A DNA stretch of 64,000 nucleotides from Corbicula japonica (GCA_038501625.1 JAZAYU010000227.1:1-64000); one strand, 5' to 3'; numbered from the stretch's first letter, positions 10,672 through 23,435 are shown. The notes: generated by a model from the sequence alone, not told the origin. Translations and numbers: made by a program.

Positions 10672-12203
10672 CATATGCACATGAAGAGAAAAATCCAATT
10701 GACAAAATGCTTGAACAAGGTATAATTAGACCTTCAGATAGTCCATGGGCAAGCCCACTTTTACTGACTAAAAAGAAGGACGGGTCAATCAGACCATGCA
10801 TTGACTATAGAAAATTAAATAAAGTAACCAAAGTTGACGCATTTCCTATACCCAAGGTTGATGAGTGCATTGACGCTGTTTCAGGTTCTATTGTCTTCAG
10901 TACACTAGATCTCATATCAGGTTACCACCAAGTTCAAGTTAAAACTACAGACATTCCAAAAACGGCCTTCTCATCAAAGTACGGACATTATGAATTCCTT
11001 TTTACCCCCTTTGGGATGACCAATAGTGGAGCAACTTTCCAACGTGTCATGGAACTAGCTCTTAAGGGCCTGCAATGGAACATATGCATTATTTACATTG
11101 ACGACATAGTCATATTTGCAAAGTCATTTGATGAAAACATTGAACGTCTTAGGTTAGTACTACAAAGATTTAGAGAGGCAGGTCCAAAACTCAAACCAAA
11201 GAAATGTGAACTGGCAAAACCTGAAGTAACTTTCTTAGGCTACAAAGTTAATGCACTAGGCATCAGACCTGACCCAGTTAACATAGCGAAGGTTTTACAA
11301 TGGCCCAATCCATCCAATTTCAAAGAAGTTAGGCTATTCTTAGGCCTTGCTAGTTACTACCGCAAAAGTGTAAGCAATTTTAGTTCAATTGCTAAACCTC
11401 TAAACGATCTCTTTAAAAATGAAAGTAAACTTGTCTGGACTGATGAATGTCAGACAGCATTTAATACTCTTAAAGGCGCACTCACAAGTCCTGAAATAAT
11501 GGCCCTGCCACAAGATAAAGGTGATTTCATATTAGATGTTGACGCTTGCGACTTTTGTATAGGAGCAGTCTTATCTCAAATACAAAATGGTAAAGAGAAA
11601 GTAATCTCTTATGCAAGCAGGTCACTTAACAGAGCAGAACAAAATTACTGTGTTACCGAAAGAGAACTGTTAGCTATTCGGTACTTTACTGAATATTTAA
11701 GACACTATCTGTTAGGCAGAGAATTTAAGATTAGATCAGACCATCTAGCACTAAAGTTTTTGTTCAGTTTCAAAGCACCAAAAGGCCGCATAGCCAGATG
11801 GCTTGAAATATTAACTGAATATATTTTCACCATTGAACATCGCAAAGGGCTAAAACATGGCTATGGAGATGCGATGTCAAGATGTCCCAACCCAAATGAC
11901 TGTTCATGCGCTGAAGTAGACATGCAAGAATCTCTTAAATGCGGACCATGCAATAAATGTGTAAAGCGTGCACAAGAAATGGAATCTACTTTCCTGTTCA
12001 AAAAATGTCAATATAAGGTTAATCCTACTATCAGACGGTCTTTGACACATAGTATGGACAAAAGGTCATATATAAACTCAATGGTAACCAACCTCATAAT
12101 AAACGCGTATACAAACAGTCAAACACATTATTGTTCTTCACAAGTCTTCTGTGTTTCTTTAGTACATTCATCATGTCATATAAAACAATGCTTAGTTGTG
12201 TAA
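10626..12203 (+). pseudogene. Gypsy copy 1 reverse transcriptase and RNase H
   Basis: Pol core that copies the element RNA. The frame is open from about 10626 to 12203. RT motifs: MLEQGIIRPSDSPWASP, IRPCIDYRKLNKVT, FSTLDLISGYHQV (catalytic Asp), FTPFGMTNSGATFQ, and the active site YIDD in IYIDDIVIF. RNase H follows: DVDACDFCIGAVLSQ (Asp), YASRSLNRAEQNY with TERELLAI (Glu), and SDHLALKFL (Asp). This domain is intact at the motif level, but it is cut off from the protease by a one-base frame step and from integrase by several indels. Confidence 0.88.
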
Positions 12204-12255
12204 CACTAGCTTTGTACACAACAATTATTGATACAATGCACAGAATCAATTTGAA

Positions 12256-13746
12256 TTGATGATAAATGATATTGTACCCAAGTATCTGTGTCGTTCAGTA
12301 ACGACAAGATCAAACACTGAATTTGAAAAGAGTTATATCCCTTGGTCAAACAGTTTCAGTTATCAAGAAATTCAACAAATGCAAAAATCTGACTGTGACC
12401 TAAGCAAGGTCATAGAGTGTAAAAAACTGAAGGAAAAATACCTTCAACAATTAAATGGGCTAATTGGTGTAGCCCTGCAGTTCGTCATTATATTATTGAG
12501 TGGGGCTCATTAGAAATGAACAATGGGTTATTGTTCAGGAAATATGATAAAATTGACGGAACTTTTTATGCAGTTTGTTGTACCCAAATGTTTACACAAT
12601 GAAATTATGCATCACATGCATAATGGTATACTTTCTGGCCATTTAGGTCAAAAGAAAACTAAGGAAAAAACTCTTCAAAAATATTATTGGTATGGGATTA
12701 GAGAGGACATAAATTTATGGGTCCTAATTGTGGAGCAAACAAACCTCCATCAACAAATCCCAAAGCCCCTCTTGGTAGCAAACCAGTGGAAGCACCTTTT
12801 GATAGACTATGTACAGACCTTCTTGGTCCATTCCCTGTTACAAAACGTGGAAACCGTTATATTTTGGTAGTCACTGATCATTTCTCAAAATGGGTAGAAA
12901 TTTTTGCAATACCAGACCAAAGTGCAGAAACTACTGCACGAACTATATTAAATGAGGTTATAGCACGTTATGGTTCACCTCTCATTATCCACAGTGATAA
13001 GGGCACAAACTATGAAAGCAAAATTTTTAAAGAATTATGTCACTTAATTACAGGAAATCAAGAAAACTAGAACAACCACCCGAAATCCCAAATGGACAAT
13101 CAGAAAGATTCATGAGAACACTAATACGAATGATAAGAGCATATTTAACCATGGAACAATCCGACTGGGATTTAAACCTCGGATGTCTCGCAGCTGCATA
13201 TAGAGCAACGCCCAATGACACAACTAAATTAACCCCAAACCTCGTAATGTTAGGTAGAGAAGTTCGTATCCCAGCCGAAATAATTTTTGGTAGTGGCACA
13301 TGTACACAAGAAAAAGTGTCATCATATGCAGAATATGTTGAAAAACTCAAAAGCAAATTATAGAAAGCACATAAAATTTGTAGGGATCATCTTAACAACC
13401 ACGCTAAAAGACAAAAAAAAATTATGACACTTCAAAATCATTTAACAAGTATGAGAAAGGCGACATAGTTTGGTATCTGCAAAACCCCCATAAAGACAAT
13501 TTATGTCCAAAACTACAAATGCCCTACTGTGGCCCATTTCTCATTTCAAAGAAACTCAATAGTCAAAACTACGAAATGCAAGTTTCAAAAAATAAGAAAA
13601 CCGTCATTGTGCACCATGACAAACTAAAACCATATACTGGTACAAATCCACCGAAATGGATTATACAGTCAAAATTAGAATTGCAAGTTACATGTAGTAC
13701 AAATCGTTGTCAATGTATCATGAAAAGTGATGTTTTCCATGACTAA
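12256..13746 (+). pseudogene. Gypsy copy 1 integrase and C-terminal tail, frameshifted
   Basis: Integrase joins element DNA to the genome. Pieces in several frames: a linker (YQEIQQMQKSDCDL); the HHCC zinc region (IMHHMHNGILSGHLGQKKT ... YYWYGIREDI); the catalytic core with Asp in RLCTDLLGPFP, Asp in IIHSDKGTNYES and the final Glu in PNGQSERFMRT; then YRATPNDTTKLTPN; and a tail GPFLISKKLNSQNYEMQV with VHHDKLKPYTG. Frame breaks lie near 12480, 12717, 13060 and 13365. The D-D-E triad is recognisable, so the assignment is sure although the gene is dead. Confidence 0.85.
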
Positions 13747-13897
13747 AGCATTGTTGTATAAAATTGAAGATGTTATTGTTCTGACCTAACTTTGTAGATG
13801 TACCAAAAGTTAAAAGTATTTACCATATACCATGTTTACAAAATAGTCAATTTTTCGAGGACATTGCTGACACATCGTTTGATTTCTTTTATACAGA

Positions 13898-14736
13898 ATG
13901 TCAACTCTCTCGAACACAAGACCAATCACCTTGTCATCATCATCCATTAATACAAGGGGCAGAGTTTATAGATGTCTGAAGTGCGACGTCAACGCTTATG
14001 AAGGAGAACGAAGCAAAGTCATGCTGCACTTTTACTGAAAGCATGTAGCACAAGACACGGTGCCCTTTTATTGCAATATTTGTAAGTTCGTCACCACATC
14101 GCAGAATGAACTTGTAAAACACGTCAACTCTAAAAAAAATACCCAGCTCATCTTGCAACTGTCCAGGCAATGTCCAGCAATGGAGAAGAAGTTAATGAGG
14201 CTGATAGTCTCCTTCAAAATTTGAAACATTACATTATAACTGACACGGATATTCAGAGATTGGAAAAGGCAGAAAGCCAGAAGATCTTCCTTGACAGAAA
14301 AAGAAAGCACATTGATATTCTGTCTTCAACAGCGCAACTGTGCAACTTACCAACACTTCAACTGCAAGATGACGATCCGTTTGCCAACATCCCATCACCT
14401 TCAATTAGTGTCTTACTTGATGAAGATCCAATTCCTGAAGTCACCTCAAAGAAGGCTAAGTTACCACACCATTACCCAACTCCTCAACTACCAATTAGTC
14501 TCCAGCAACCCCTAACTAAAACTTCAACTGCATACCAACTGTCAAAGGAAAAACAGCCTCTATCAAACCAGAACATTGCTCACACCTAGCCATCACCTAG
14601 CTCATCATCATCGTCATCCTGTTCATCCTCAACTACAACTGAATGCTCTGAGTGCACCAAGACAGCATCTGAAATTAAACTAATGAAGAAAAACATTCGT
14701 ACCATGGCAAAATTTCTAGTATTTAACTTTAATTAG
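13898..14736 (+). pseudogene. Gypsy copy 1 ORF3: C2H2 zinc-finger protein
   Basis: An extra gene between pol and the 3' LTR. The frame from the ATG at 13898 shows two C2H2-like fingers, YRCLKCDVNAYEGE with HFY-(TGA)-KH, and PFYCNICKFVTTSQNELVKH. After an A-run indel near 14135 the frame continues as an acidic region (SLLQNLKHYIITDTDIQRLE), a basic patch (DRKRKHIDIL), a Pro/Gln-rich stretch to a TAG at 14587-14589, then a Ser run and a C-terminal helix (SEIKLMKKNIRTMAKFL) to 14736. Copy 2 has the same TGA and TAG, so these stops predate the duplication. The ATG is preceded directly by TTTGATTTCTTTTATACAG, a good splice acceptor, which suggests a spliced subgenomic mRNA. Function unknown; nucleic-acid binding is likely. 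Confidence 0.65.
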
Positions 14737-14943
14737 GTTTAAAAAGACTTCGTAAATCCTAATTGTTCTCATTTTGTAACAATTCAATTGAAACAAAAAT
14801 TCATTAACTGTTTATTTTTTTTGTCTCTGAAACATTCTGACTAGATTTTACTGTTTTAAATTGGATTTCTGAGAAAGAGACTATAAATAATCACAAGACA
14901 TTAGTGATTAAGTTCTTATATCTCTTTGAATCTTTTGGAAGAT

Positions 14944-15235
14944 GTCAATGCATGATATAGTACACCAATACATTTTTTTAAAAATATGGTGCACTCTTAT
15001 AATTAAAGATATAGTACATTGATATTTTTAATATGGTACACTGTTATAAATATTTATATGGTACACTGATATAATTATTAATATGGTACACTGATCAAAT
15101 TATTGATATGGTACATTGATAAAGTTATTGATATGGTACATGGATCAAATTATTGATGATACACTGATCTATTCAGTGGTATTGCACACATTAATCAATT
15201 TATTGATGTTACATTGATCTACTTATTGATAATTA
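14944..15235 (+). repeat. Degenerate AT-rich tandem repeat before the polypurine tract
   Basis: About ten imperfect 25-30-base units of the type TATGGTACACTGATAAATTA between ORF3 and the 3' LTR. The same array is at 23640-23937 in the second unit. It belongs to the element's 3' untranslated region. No ORF was seen from 14737 to 15445. Confidence 0.7.
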
Positions 15236-15431
15236 GCACCTAGTAAATGTGTGAAGGGTATGTATTACACATATGTAATATATGATTGCGAATGTTTAGC
15301 AATTTTATTAAGATGCTGATAGTTTTACTATACACATGCTTGTTAAAATTTGTTGTTAAATGTTATTGACATTTTTCCCATTTTTCATTAATTTGTTATA
15401 TTGTTGGTTTTTGTGAGGACACAAAAGTTTT

Positions 15432-15445
15432 AAGGCGGAGGGTGA
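15432..15445 (+). other. Polypurine tract
   Basis: AAGGCGGAGGGTGA directly precedes the TGTAGC start of LTR 2. The same tract precedes LTR 3 at 24132-24145. This is the expected plus-strand primer position. Confidence 0.6.
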
Positions 15446-16674
15446 TGTAGCACACGCTCCTTGCATATATATTCGTGTAACACATGCTCCTTGTGTGTCC
15501 GACATTTTCGTTATTTTTCAATAGATGAAGTTTGTTTCGGTAAACATGTAAACATTCTGGTCAATTACGGAATAAGACATCGTAAATTTCTTAGATCGTT
15601 CGTAAATATATTTAAATCGGCTGCAAACCTTGACGTGTATATCCAAGATAATCCTATTAGATTGATAGAGTACACGTAATTTTGATAATTGTTGTAAACA
15701 TTTTTAATCACGTTTAGCCAAAACGTCCGCCATAGATTCAGCTGCTGACTGTCGCGTATTACGTCATCAATAATTGTGAATTTTGTCATAGGTAATGCGT
15801 GGGCGTTCTTTGTTTATAAACAAACGCACATTGTAAACTTTCACAGCTGGCAGTTTAAAGCATTTTTACTCGTTATTAAAAGAACAAGAAGATGTCATAC
15901 ATGTACCAGAGGTAATTGTTGTGAATATGTTTAATTATTTGATTCCTAGTCAAATATCCCGTCAATCCATTCATTATTAATAAATTCTGCCAGGTTTTCT
16001 GCCGGACCTGCGGAAATCCGCTTGTAAACTTCTGCAGTTTTCTGCCGACGTGAATGACGTCATAGGTAATTTACGCCGAATTCTGCTGTTTTCCGCCGTT
16101 GTTGGCAGAATTTGCTCCCACTATAAATACCCCTGTTTTTCTTAGTCAGGAGAGATCAGAAATAGCAATATTAGAGGCCATAAGGGATTTTTGGCTTCCG
16201 GAATTAATATTGTATTGATATTTGATATCAACATAGATCAAGATAAAGGTGCATTAATGATTTGGAATCTAAATGCAGTAATTGAATACTATTATTATTA
16301 TTATCTAGAGTTGAATGCTTATAGATCCGATTGTACTGAAAACTGAATTCTATTGCTGATGTAGAATTGAATTCTTGTACATCTAATTGTATTGACAACT
16401 GAATACTATTGCTGATATAGAGTTGGACTCTTATATATCTAATTGTATTGACAACTGAATACTATTGCTGATTTGGTACCGAAGTCTTATATATCTAATT
16501 GAACTGATAACTGAATACCGTATTAAACTGAATTTCGTTTGAAACTTGAAAGTGTTTCTGTTTTTACTTATCCCTATAGTGAGCTCAATTAGATGCTCTA
16601 AAATTATGTCGCGGCCTGCCATCTGAAGATATAAACGCTACCACATTGGAGACATATAAACCAAGGTCGCCACA
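15446..16674 (+). repeat. Gypsy LTR 2 (shared middle LTR)
   Basis: A 1229-bp LTR acting as 3' LTR of unit 1 and 5' LTR of unit 2. It has TG...CA ends, a TATA box at 16122-16129 and the 60-bp internal tandem units. It is preceded by the polypurine tract and followed by the primer-binding site at 16683-16693, so both junctions are element-internal. Confidence 0.9.
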
Positions 16675-16833
16675 TAGTGTTCTGGTGGCAGCGATAACCA
16701 CTAATAAAAAAAACAAACAATTTGTACTAAATTTTAAGGAACTTTATTATTCAGAAATTTCAACACTTGTAAGGAAATCGAATTAGATATTTATTAAATG
16801 GTTATTACTAAATAAAATTACACGGAAAGAGAA

Positions 16834-18030
16834 ATGGTCCTCACAAGGCATCAAAGTAAGAAAGATGGAAAAGAAAGAAATAACATAGGGAGAAATTCAT
16901 CCGAACACACATACAGTAAAGCATCAAAACATCAAGAATTAACAGCTTCATTTGATGATACAAACACAATGAACACATTATTATCTGATGACATGGACCA
17001 GCATGCATCAATATTAACAAACACCAGATTGCCACATTTCTCACATTCATGGCACAATCTTGCACACTCCCATGAGCCTACTCCAGTTATTCAACAACAT
17101 ATGGACACAACTATGACTACAATGAAAAGCAAAATATCAAGTCTTGAAGATTCCCTAAAAAAAGTAACAGAAGAAATGCGGATTATGCTACAAAATCTAC
17201 AAACTCAAAATCAAAATACTAATAATATAAATTCAGAACCACGTTCATCACATAGAGAGTCTAGACACATCTGATACAGACAGTGAGTCAGACACAAACA
17301 GACTGTTTCAAGTAAGAACACATAACCGTAATGGACGTAGACATAAACACAGCCCCAAATTACCTCCTTTTACGGGTAAAGAAAGTTGGCTAGTATGGTT
17401 TAATAGATTTGAAGACATAGCCAGCAGAAATGACTGGACGGATGACGAAAAGTTAGATGAATTATTACCCAGACTTCAGGGTATTGCTGGTGACTTTGTC
17501 TATGGTCAGTTATCTCAGAACATTAGAACCAATTATAATGCACTATGCAAAGAACTCAAAAACAGATTTAGGGTCGTTGAGACATCCAAAGCATTCCGGA
17601 TACAGTTTAGTAATCGCAATCAACTGGAGGATGAAACAGTTGAGGAATATGCCGCAAAACTTTACGATGAGGCACATAAAAGTAGGGACAGCAATACGCG
17701 TAAAGAAGACCTACTTAAAGACGATTCTTAGACAAACTGTTAGACAGTAAAGCAAGATTTCACATAGAATTTGTGAAAGACCCCATAGATATTGATGAAG
17801 CAGTATATTTCACAGTCTGTTTTCAAGAAACAAAAAATAGACACACTCACTCTGACACAATAAGAGCAGCAACAACACAAAAGGACGATGAATCACTAAC
17901 AAACACCACAGTAGTTAGAGCTACTTCTGGGAAAAACAAATTAATAAAACAAGAAAATCACACCAGCAAATCAGAACTGCTACAAACCACCGATTTAGAG
18001 AAATTGAGAGAAATAGTAAGAGAAGAGTAA
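16834..18030 (+). pseudogene. Gypsy copy 2 gag, frameshifted
   Basis: Same protein as gag of copy 1. It starts at the ATG at 16834 and keeps CAG where copy 1 has TAG. A 17-base deletion near 17270, apparently between short GACACA repeats, shifts the frame. A further in-frame loss of nine bases lies near 17655, small indels near 17705, and an early TAA at 18028 (GAAGAGTAACAGG) where copy 1 has TTA. Capsid motifs (PPFTGKESWLVWFNRFED) remain visible in the shifted frame. Confidence 0.78.
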
Positions 18031-18250
18031 CAGGCTGCTAACGCATGAAAAAACACTCAATACAAACAAAACAATAACAAACGACAACATCAAACATATG
18101 GAAACACTCAGCAAAATGGTCAACACAATCAATTTGGTCAAAACCAGAACATTACAAAAGGGACTGCCCAAAACTTCTTGAACAGAAGCCACAAAGAACA
18201 GAGTCGGAAAAAATATCAAATTTAAACTAACAGGGACACACCACGGATAC

Positions 18251-19381
18251 ATGGCAAGTGTCCTTGACAAAAATGGTCTCATTAATGATGACAAAGTTAC
18301 TGAAAATTCAACCAGAAGGGATTATCCTCTCTTCGATACAATTTATATTAACGGTTCAGTTGAAGGTATCCAAACAAATTTTGTTCTTGATACTGGTGCA
18401 ATGAAAACAGTTATTTTAAACAAGCTATTTCAAAAAATACATCCATCTAAACGCCCAATTTTAACTGAAAAAGGGCACTTGATACATGCAGGTGGAGAAC
18501 CTATAAACAATTCAGGAAAATGTATAGCCCAAATAACACTAGGTCAAGTTAAACTTTCTGCAGAGGTCACAGTTGCAGATATAAAAGATGATGCTTTGCT
18601 TGGCATGGATATTTTAAAAGGAAATGATGGCAAACCTGCTGATATTATTCTCAGTCAGAATAAAATTATACTAAACGGTCAAACAATACACTGTCTACAT
18701 TTCAATACAAGCCACATCAGACATGTAAGGGCTGCTGATCATTACATTATTCAAGGTGAAACAGAGCAGATCATTGATGTATTTATTGACAGACAAGAAC
18801 ATGATGACAATCTTAAGGAAACAACAGTTCTCATTGAGCCTTCAAATAGTTTTAAGGAAAACTTTCCTTTGATCATGGCATCCAGTCTAGCTGATATTAA
18901 CAGTGAACCTACAGCTAAGGTGCGTATACTTAATCCTTTCAAAACATCTGCATCAATTAAACAGGACACTAAGATAGGCACAGCGGAACTGCTATCTGAA
19001 CCCCCATTTATGTTATTAGAATGTGCTGATCAAAATGAACATTCAACCTTCAATGCAGTAAGACGCTTACAATTCATGCAAGATATTGAGTCTTCTATCA
19101 CAAGAAAAACTATTGACAATAGTAGTATTAAGACCTCGCCTGGTGAAATTGGGTTAAATAAAACTGTAAAAATACCTGAGCACCTTGAAGACTTGTATTC
19201 TAAGTCATGTCAGGGCAAAACAAAGAAGCAGAAAGGCCAATTAGCAGAATTGTTAATAGAATTTCAAGATGTGTTTTCTAAAAATGAGAACGACATTGGG
19301 AAAACAAATCTGGGTGAACATGTTATTGATACAAAATTGACGCAAAACCTATTAAACAACCATTCAGACGTGTTCCTCTAG
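18251..19381 (+). CDS. Gypsy copy 2 protease region, open
   Basis: A 376-residue open frame with the protease active site FVLDTGAMKT, the flap LIHAGGEPI and DALLGMDIL, followed by a linker with the start of the RT region (EFQDVFSKNENDIG). It lacks the three lesions found in copy 1, so it is the better template for this domain. It ends at a stop just where the RT frame begins one base back, a step present in both copies. The Met at 18251 is only the first in the frame; the natural product would be cut from a polyprotein. Confidence 0.8.
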   Translation: MASVLDKNGLINDDKVTENSTRRDYPLFDTIYINGSVEGIQTNFVLDTGAMKTVILNKLFQKIHPSKRPILTEKGHLIHAGGEPINNSGKCIAQITLGQVKLSAEVTVADIKDDALLGMDILKGNDGKPADIILSQNKIILNGQTIHCLHFNTSHIRHVRAADHYIIQGETEQIIDVFIDRQEHDDNLKETTVLIEPSNSFKENFPLIMASSLADINSEPTAKVRILNPFKTSASIKQDTKIGTAELLSEPPFMLLECADQNEHSTFNAVRRLQFMQDIESSITRKTIDNSSIKTSPGEIGLNKTVKIPEHLEDLYSKSCQGKTKKQKGQLAELLIEFQDVFSKNENDIGKTNLGEHVIDTKLTQNLLNNHSDVFL

Positions 19382-20900
19382 CATATGCACATGAAGAGAA
19401 AAATCCAATTGACAAAATGCTTGAACAAGGTATAATTAGACCTTCAGATAGTCCATGGGCAAGCCCACTTTTACTGACTAAAAAGAAGGACGGGTCAATC
19501 AGACCATGCATTGACTATAGAAAATTAAATAAAGTAACCAAAGTTGACGCATTTCCTATACCCAAGGTTGATGAGTGCATTGACGCTGTTTCAGGTTCTA
19601 TTGTCTTCAGTACACTAGATCTCATATCAGGTTACCACCAAGTTCAAGTTAAAACTACAGACATTCCAAAAACGGCCTTCTCATCAAAGTACGGACATTA
19701 TGAATTTCTTTTTACCCCCTTTGGGATGACCAATAGTGGAGCAACTTTCCAACGTGTCATGGAACTAGCTCTTAAGGGCCTGCAATGGAACATATGCATT
19801 ATTTACATTGACGACATAGTCATATTTGCAAAGTCATTTGATGAAAACATGAACGTCTTAGGGTAGTACTACAAAGATTTAGAGAGGCAGGTCCAAAACT
19901 CAAACCAAAGAAATGTGAACTGGCAAAACCTGAAGTAACTTTCTTAGGCTACAAAGTTAATGCACTAGGCATCAGACCTGACCCAGTTAACATAGCGAAG
20001 GTTTTACAATGGCCCAATCCATCCAATTTCAAAGAAGTTAGGCAATTCTTAGGCCTTGCTAGTTACTACCGCAAAAGTGTAGGCAATTTTAGTTCAATTG
20101 CTAAACCTCTAAACGATCTCTTTAAAAATGAAAGTAAACTTGCCTGGACTGATGAATGTCAGACAGCATTTAATACTCTTAAAGGCGCACTCACAAGTCC
20201 TGAAATAATGGCACTGCCACAAGATAAAGGTGATTTCATATTAGATGTTGACGCTTGCGACTTTTGTATAGGAGCAGTCTTATCTCAAATACAAAATGGT
20301 AAAGAGAAAGTAATCTCTTATGCAAGCAGGTCACTTAACAGAGCAAAACAAAATTACTGTGTTACCGAAAGCGAACTGTTAGCTATTCGGTACTTTACTG
20401 AATATTTCAGACACTATCTGTTAGGCAGAGAATTTAAGATTAGATCAGACCATCTAGCACTAAAGTTTTTGTTCAGTTTCAAAGCACCAAAAGGCCGCAT
20501 AGCCAGATGGCTTGAAATATTAACTGAATATAATTTCACCATTGAACATCGCAAAGGGCTAAAACATGGCTATGGAGATGCGATGTCAAGATGTCCCAAC
20601 CCAAATGACTGTTCATGCGCTGAAGTAGACATGCAAGAATCTCTTAAATTCGGACCATGCAATAAATGTGTAAAGCGTGCACAAGAAATGGAATCTACTT
20701 TCCTGTTCAAAAAATGTCAATATAAGGTTAATCCTACTATCAGACGGTCTTTGACACATAGTATGGACAAAAGGTCATATATAAACTCAATGGTAACCAA
20801 CGCGTATACAAACAGTCAAACACATTATTGTTCTTCACAAGTCTTCTGTGTTTCTTTAGTACATTCATCAGTTCATATAAAACAATGCTTAGTTGTGTAA
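19336..20900 (+). pseudogene. Gypsy copy 2 RT and RNase H, one-base deletion
   Basis: Same domains as copy 1 (IRPCIDYRKLNKVT, FTPFGMTNSGATF, IYIDDIVIF; RNase H DVDACDFCIGAV and SDHLALKF). Loss of one T near 19851 (AACATGAACG where copy 1 has AACATTGAACG) breaks the frame just after the YIDD box. The RNase H part continues in another frame to 20900. An 11-12-base stretch present in copy 1 near 12095 is missing here near 20800. Confidence 0.82.
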
Positions 20901-20956
20901 CACTAGCTTTGTACACAACAATTATTGATACAATGCACAGAATCAATTTGATATTG

Positions 20957-22446
20957 ATGATAAATGATATTGTACCCAAGTATCTGTGTCGTTCAGTAAC
21001 GACAAGATCAAACACTGAATTTGAAAGGAGTTATATCCCTTAGTCAAACAGTTTCAGTTATCAAGAAATTCAACAAATGCAAAAATCTGACTGTGACCTA
21101 AGCAAGGTCATAGAGTGTAAAAAACTGAAGGAAAAATACCTTCAACAATTAAATGGGCTAATTGGTGTAGCCCTGCAGTTCGTCATTATATTATTGAGTG
21201 GGCCTCATTAGAAATGAACAATGGGTTATTGTTCAGGAAATATGATAAAATTGACGGAACTAGTTCTTTTATGCAGTTTGTTGTACCCAAATGTTTACAA
21301 AATGAAATTATGCATCACATGCATAATGGTATACTTTCTGGCCATTTAGGTCAAAAGAAAACTAAGGAAAAAACTCTTCAAAAATATTATTGGTATGGGA
21401 TTAGAGAGGACATAAATTTATGGGTCCTCATTGTGGAGCAAACAAACCTCCATCAACAAATCCCAAAGCCCCTCTTGGTAGCAAACCAGTGGAAGCACCT
21501 TTTGATAGACTATGTACAGACCTTCTTGGTCCATTCCCTGTCACAAAACGTGGAAACCGTTATATTTTGGTAGTCACTGATCATTTCTAAAAATGGGTAG
21601 AAATTTTTGCAATACCAGACCAAAGTGCAGAAACTACTGCACGAACTATATTAAATGAGGTTATAGCACGTTATGGTTCACCTCTCACTATCCACAGTGA
21701 TAAGGGCACAAACTATGAAAGCAAAATTTTTAAAGAATTATGTCACTTAATTACTGGAAATCAAGAAAACTAGAACAACCACCCGAAATCCCAAATGGAC
21801 AATCAGAAAGATTCATGAGAACACTAATACGAATGATAAGAGCATATTTAACCATGGAACAATCCGACTGGGATTTAAACCTCGGATGTCTCGCAGCTGC
21901 ATATAGAGCAACGCCCAATGACACAACTAAATTAACCCCAAACCTCGTAATGTTAGGTAGAGAAGTTCGTATCCCAGCCGAAATAATTTTTGGTAGTGGC
22001 ACATGTACACAAGAAAAAGTGTCATCATATACAGAATATGTTGAAAAACTCAAAAGCAAATTATAGAAAGCAAAATTTGTAGGGATCATCTTAACAACCA
22101 CGCTAAAAGACAAAAAGAAAATTATGACACTTCAAAATCATTTAACAAGTATGAGAAAGGCGACATTGTTTGGTATCTGCAAAACCCCCATAAAGACAAT
22201 TTATGTCCAAAACTACAAATGCCCTACTGTGGCCCATTTCTCATTTCAAAGAAACTCAATAGTCAAAACTACGAAATGCAAGTTTCAAAAAATAAGAAAA
22301 CCGTCATTGTGCACCATGACAAACTAAAACCATATACTGGTACAAATCCACCGAAATGGATTATACAGTCAAAATTAGAATTGCAAGTTACATGTAGTAC
22401 AAATCGTTGTCAATGTATCATGGAAAGTGATGTTTTCCATGACTAA
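20957..22446 (+). pseudogene. Gypsy copy 2 integrase and tail, frameshifted
   Basis: It repeats the copy 1 integrase with the same frame breaks. The HHCC-type region (HHMHNGILSGHLGQKKT), catalytic Asp residues and the SERFMRT Glu are visible. It adds one private stop: TAA replaces TCA near 21589, after the TDHF motif. The C-terminal GPFLISKKLNSQNYEMQV tail is open at 22219-22446. Confidence 0.82.
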
Positions 22447-22597
22447 AGCATTGTTGTATAAAATTGAAGATGTTATTGTTCTGACCTAACTTTGTAGATG
22501 TACCAAAAGTTATAAGTATTTACCATATACCATGTTTACAAAATAGTCAATTTTTCGAGGCCATTGCTGACACATCGTTTGATTTCTTTTATACAGA

Positions 22598-23435
22598 ATG
22601 TCAACTCTCTCGAACACAAGACCAATCACCTTGTCATCATCATCCATTAATACAAAGGGCAGAGTTTATAGATGTCTGAAGTGCGACGTCAACCCTTATG
22701 AAGGAGAATGAAGCAAAGTCATGCTGCACTTCTACTGAAAGCATGTAGCACAAGACATGGTGCCCTTTTATTGCAATATTTGTAAGTTCGTCACCACATC
22801 GCAGAATGAACTTGTAAAACACGTCAACTCTAAAAAAATACCCAGCTAATCTTGCAACTGTCCAGGCAATGTCCAGCAATGGAGAAGAAGTTTATGAGGC
22901 TGATAGTCTCCTTCAAAATTTGAAACATTACATTATAACTGACACGGATATTCAGAGATTGGAAAAGGCAGAAAGCAAGAAGATCTTCCTTGACAGAAAA
23001 AGAAAGCACATTGATATTCTGTCTTCAACAGCGCAACTGTGCAACTTACCAACACTTCAACTGCAAGATGACGATCCGTTTGCCAACATCCCATCACCTT
23101 CAATTAGTGTCTTACTTGATGAAGATCCAATTCCTGAAGTCACCTCAAAGAAGGCTAAGTTACCACACCATTACCCAACTCCTCAACTACCAATTAGTCT
23201 CCAGCAACCCCTAACTAAAACTTCAACTGCATACCAACTGTCAAAAGAAAAACGGCCTCTATCAAACCAGAACATTGCTCACACCTAGCCATCACCTAGC
23301 TCATCATCATCGTCATCCTCATCATCCTCAACTACAACTGAATGCTCTGAGTGCACCAAGACAGCATCTGAAATTAAACTAATGAAGAAAAACATTCGTG
23401 CCATGGCAAAATTTCTAGTATTTAACTTTAATTAG
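22598..23435 (+). pseudogene. Gypsy copy 2 ORF3: C2H2 zinc-finger protein
   Basis: Copy of the accessory ORF, with the same splice-acceptor-like TTATACAG before the ATG, the same TGA inside the first finger (HFY-TGA-KH), and the same TAG near the end of the Pro/Gln-rich part. The A run near 22835 has a different length from copy 1. The 139-residue stretch 22869-23288 is open and nearly identical to 14170-14589. No function can be assigned beyond two zinc-finger-like motifs. Confidence 0.62.

Noticed and set aside
13898..14040. TGA inside the first zinc finger of Gypsy ORF3 as another selenocysteine
   Set aside because: The position is not a zinc-ligand Cys and a CGA to TGA change explains it. 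Both copies share it by descent, and a TAG lies further on.
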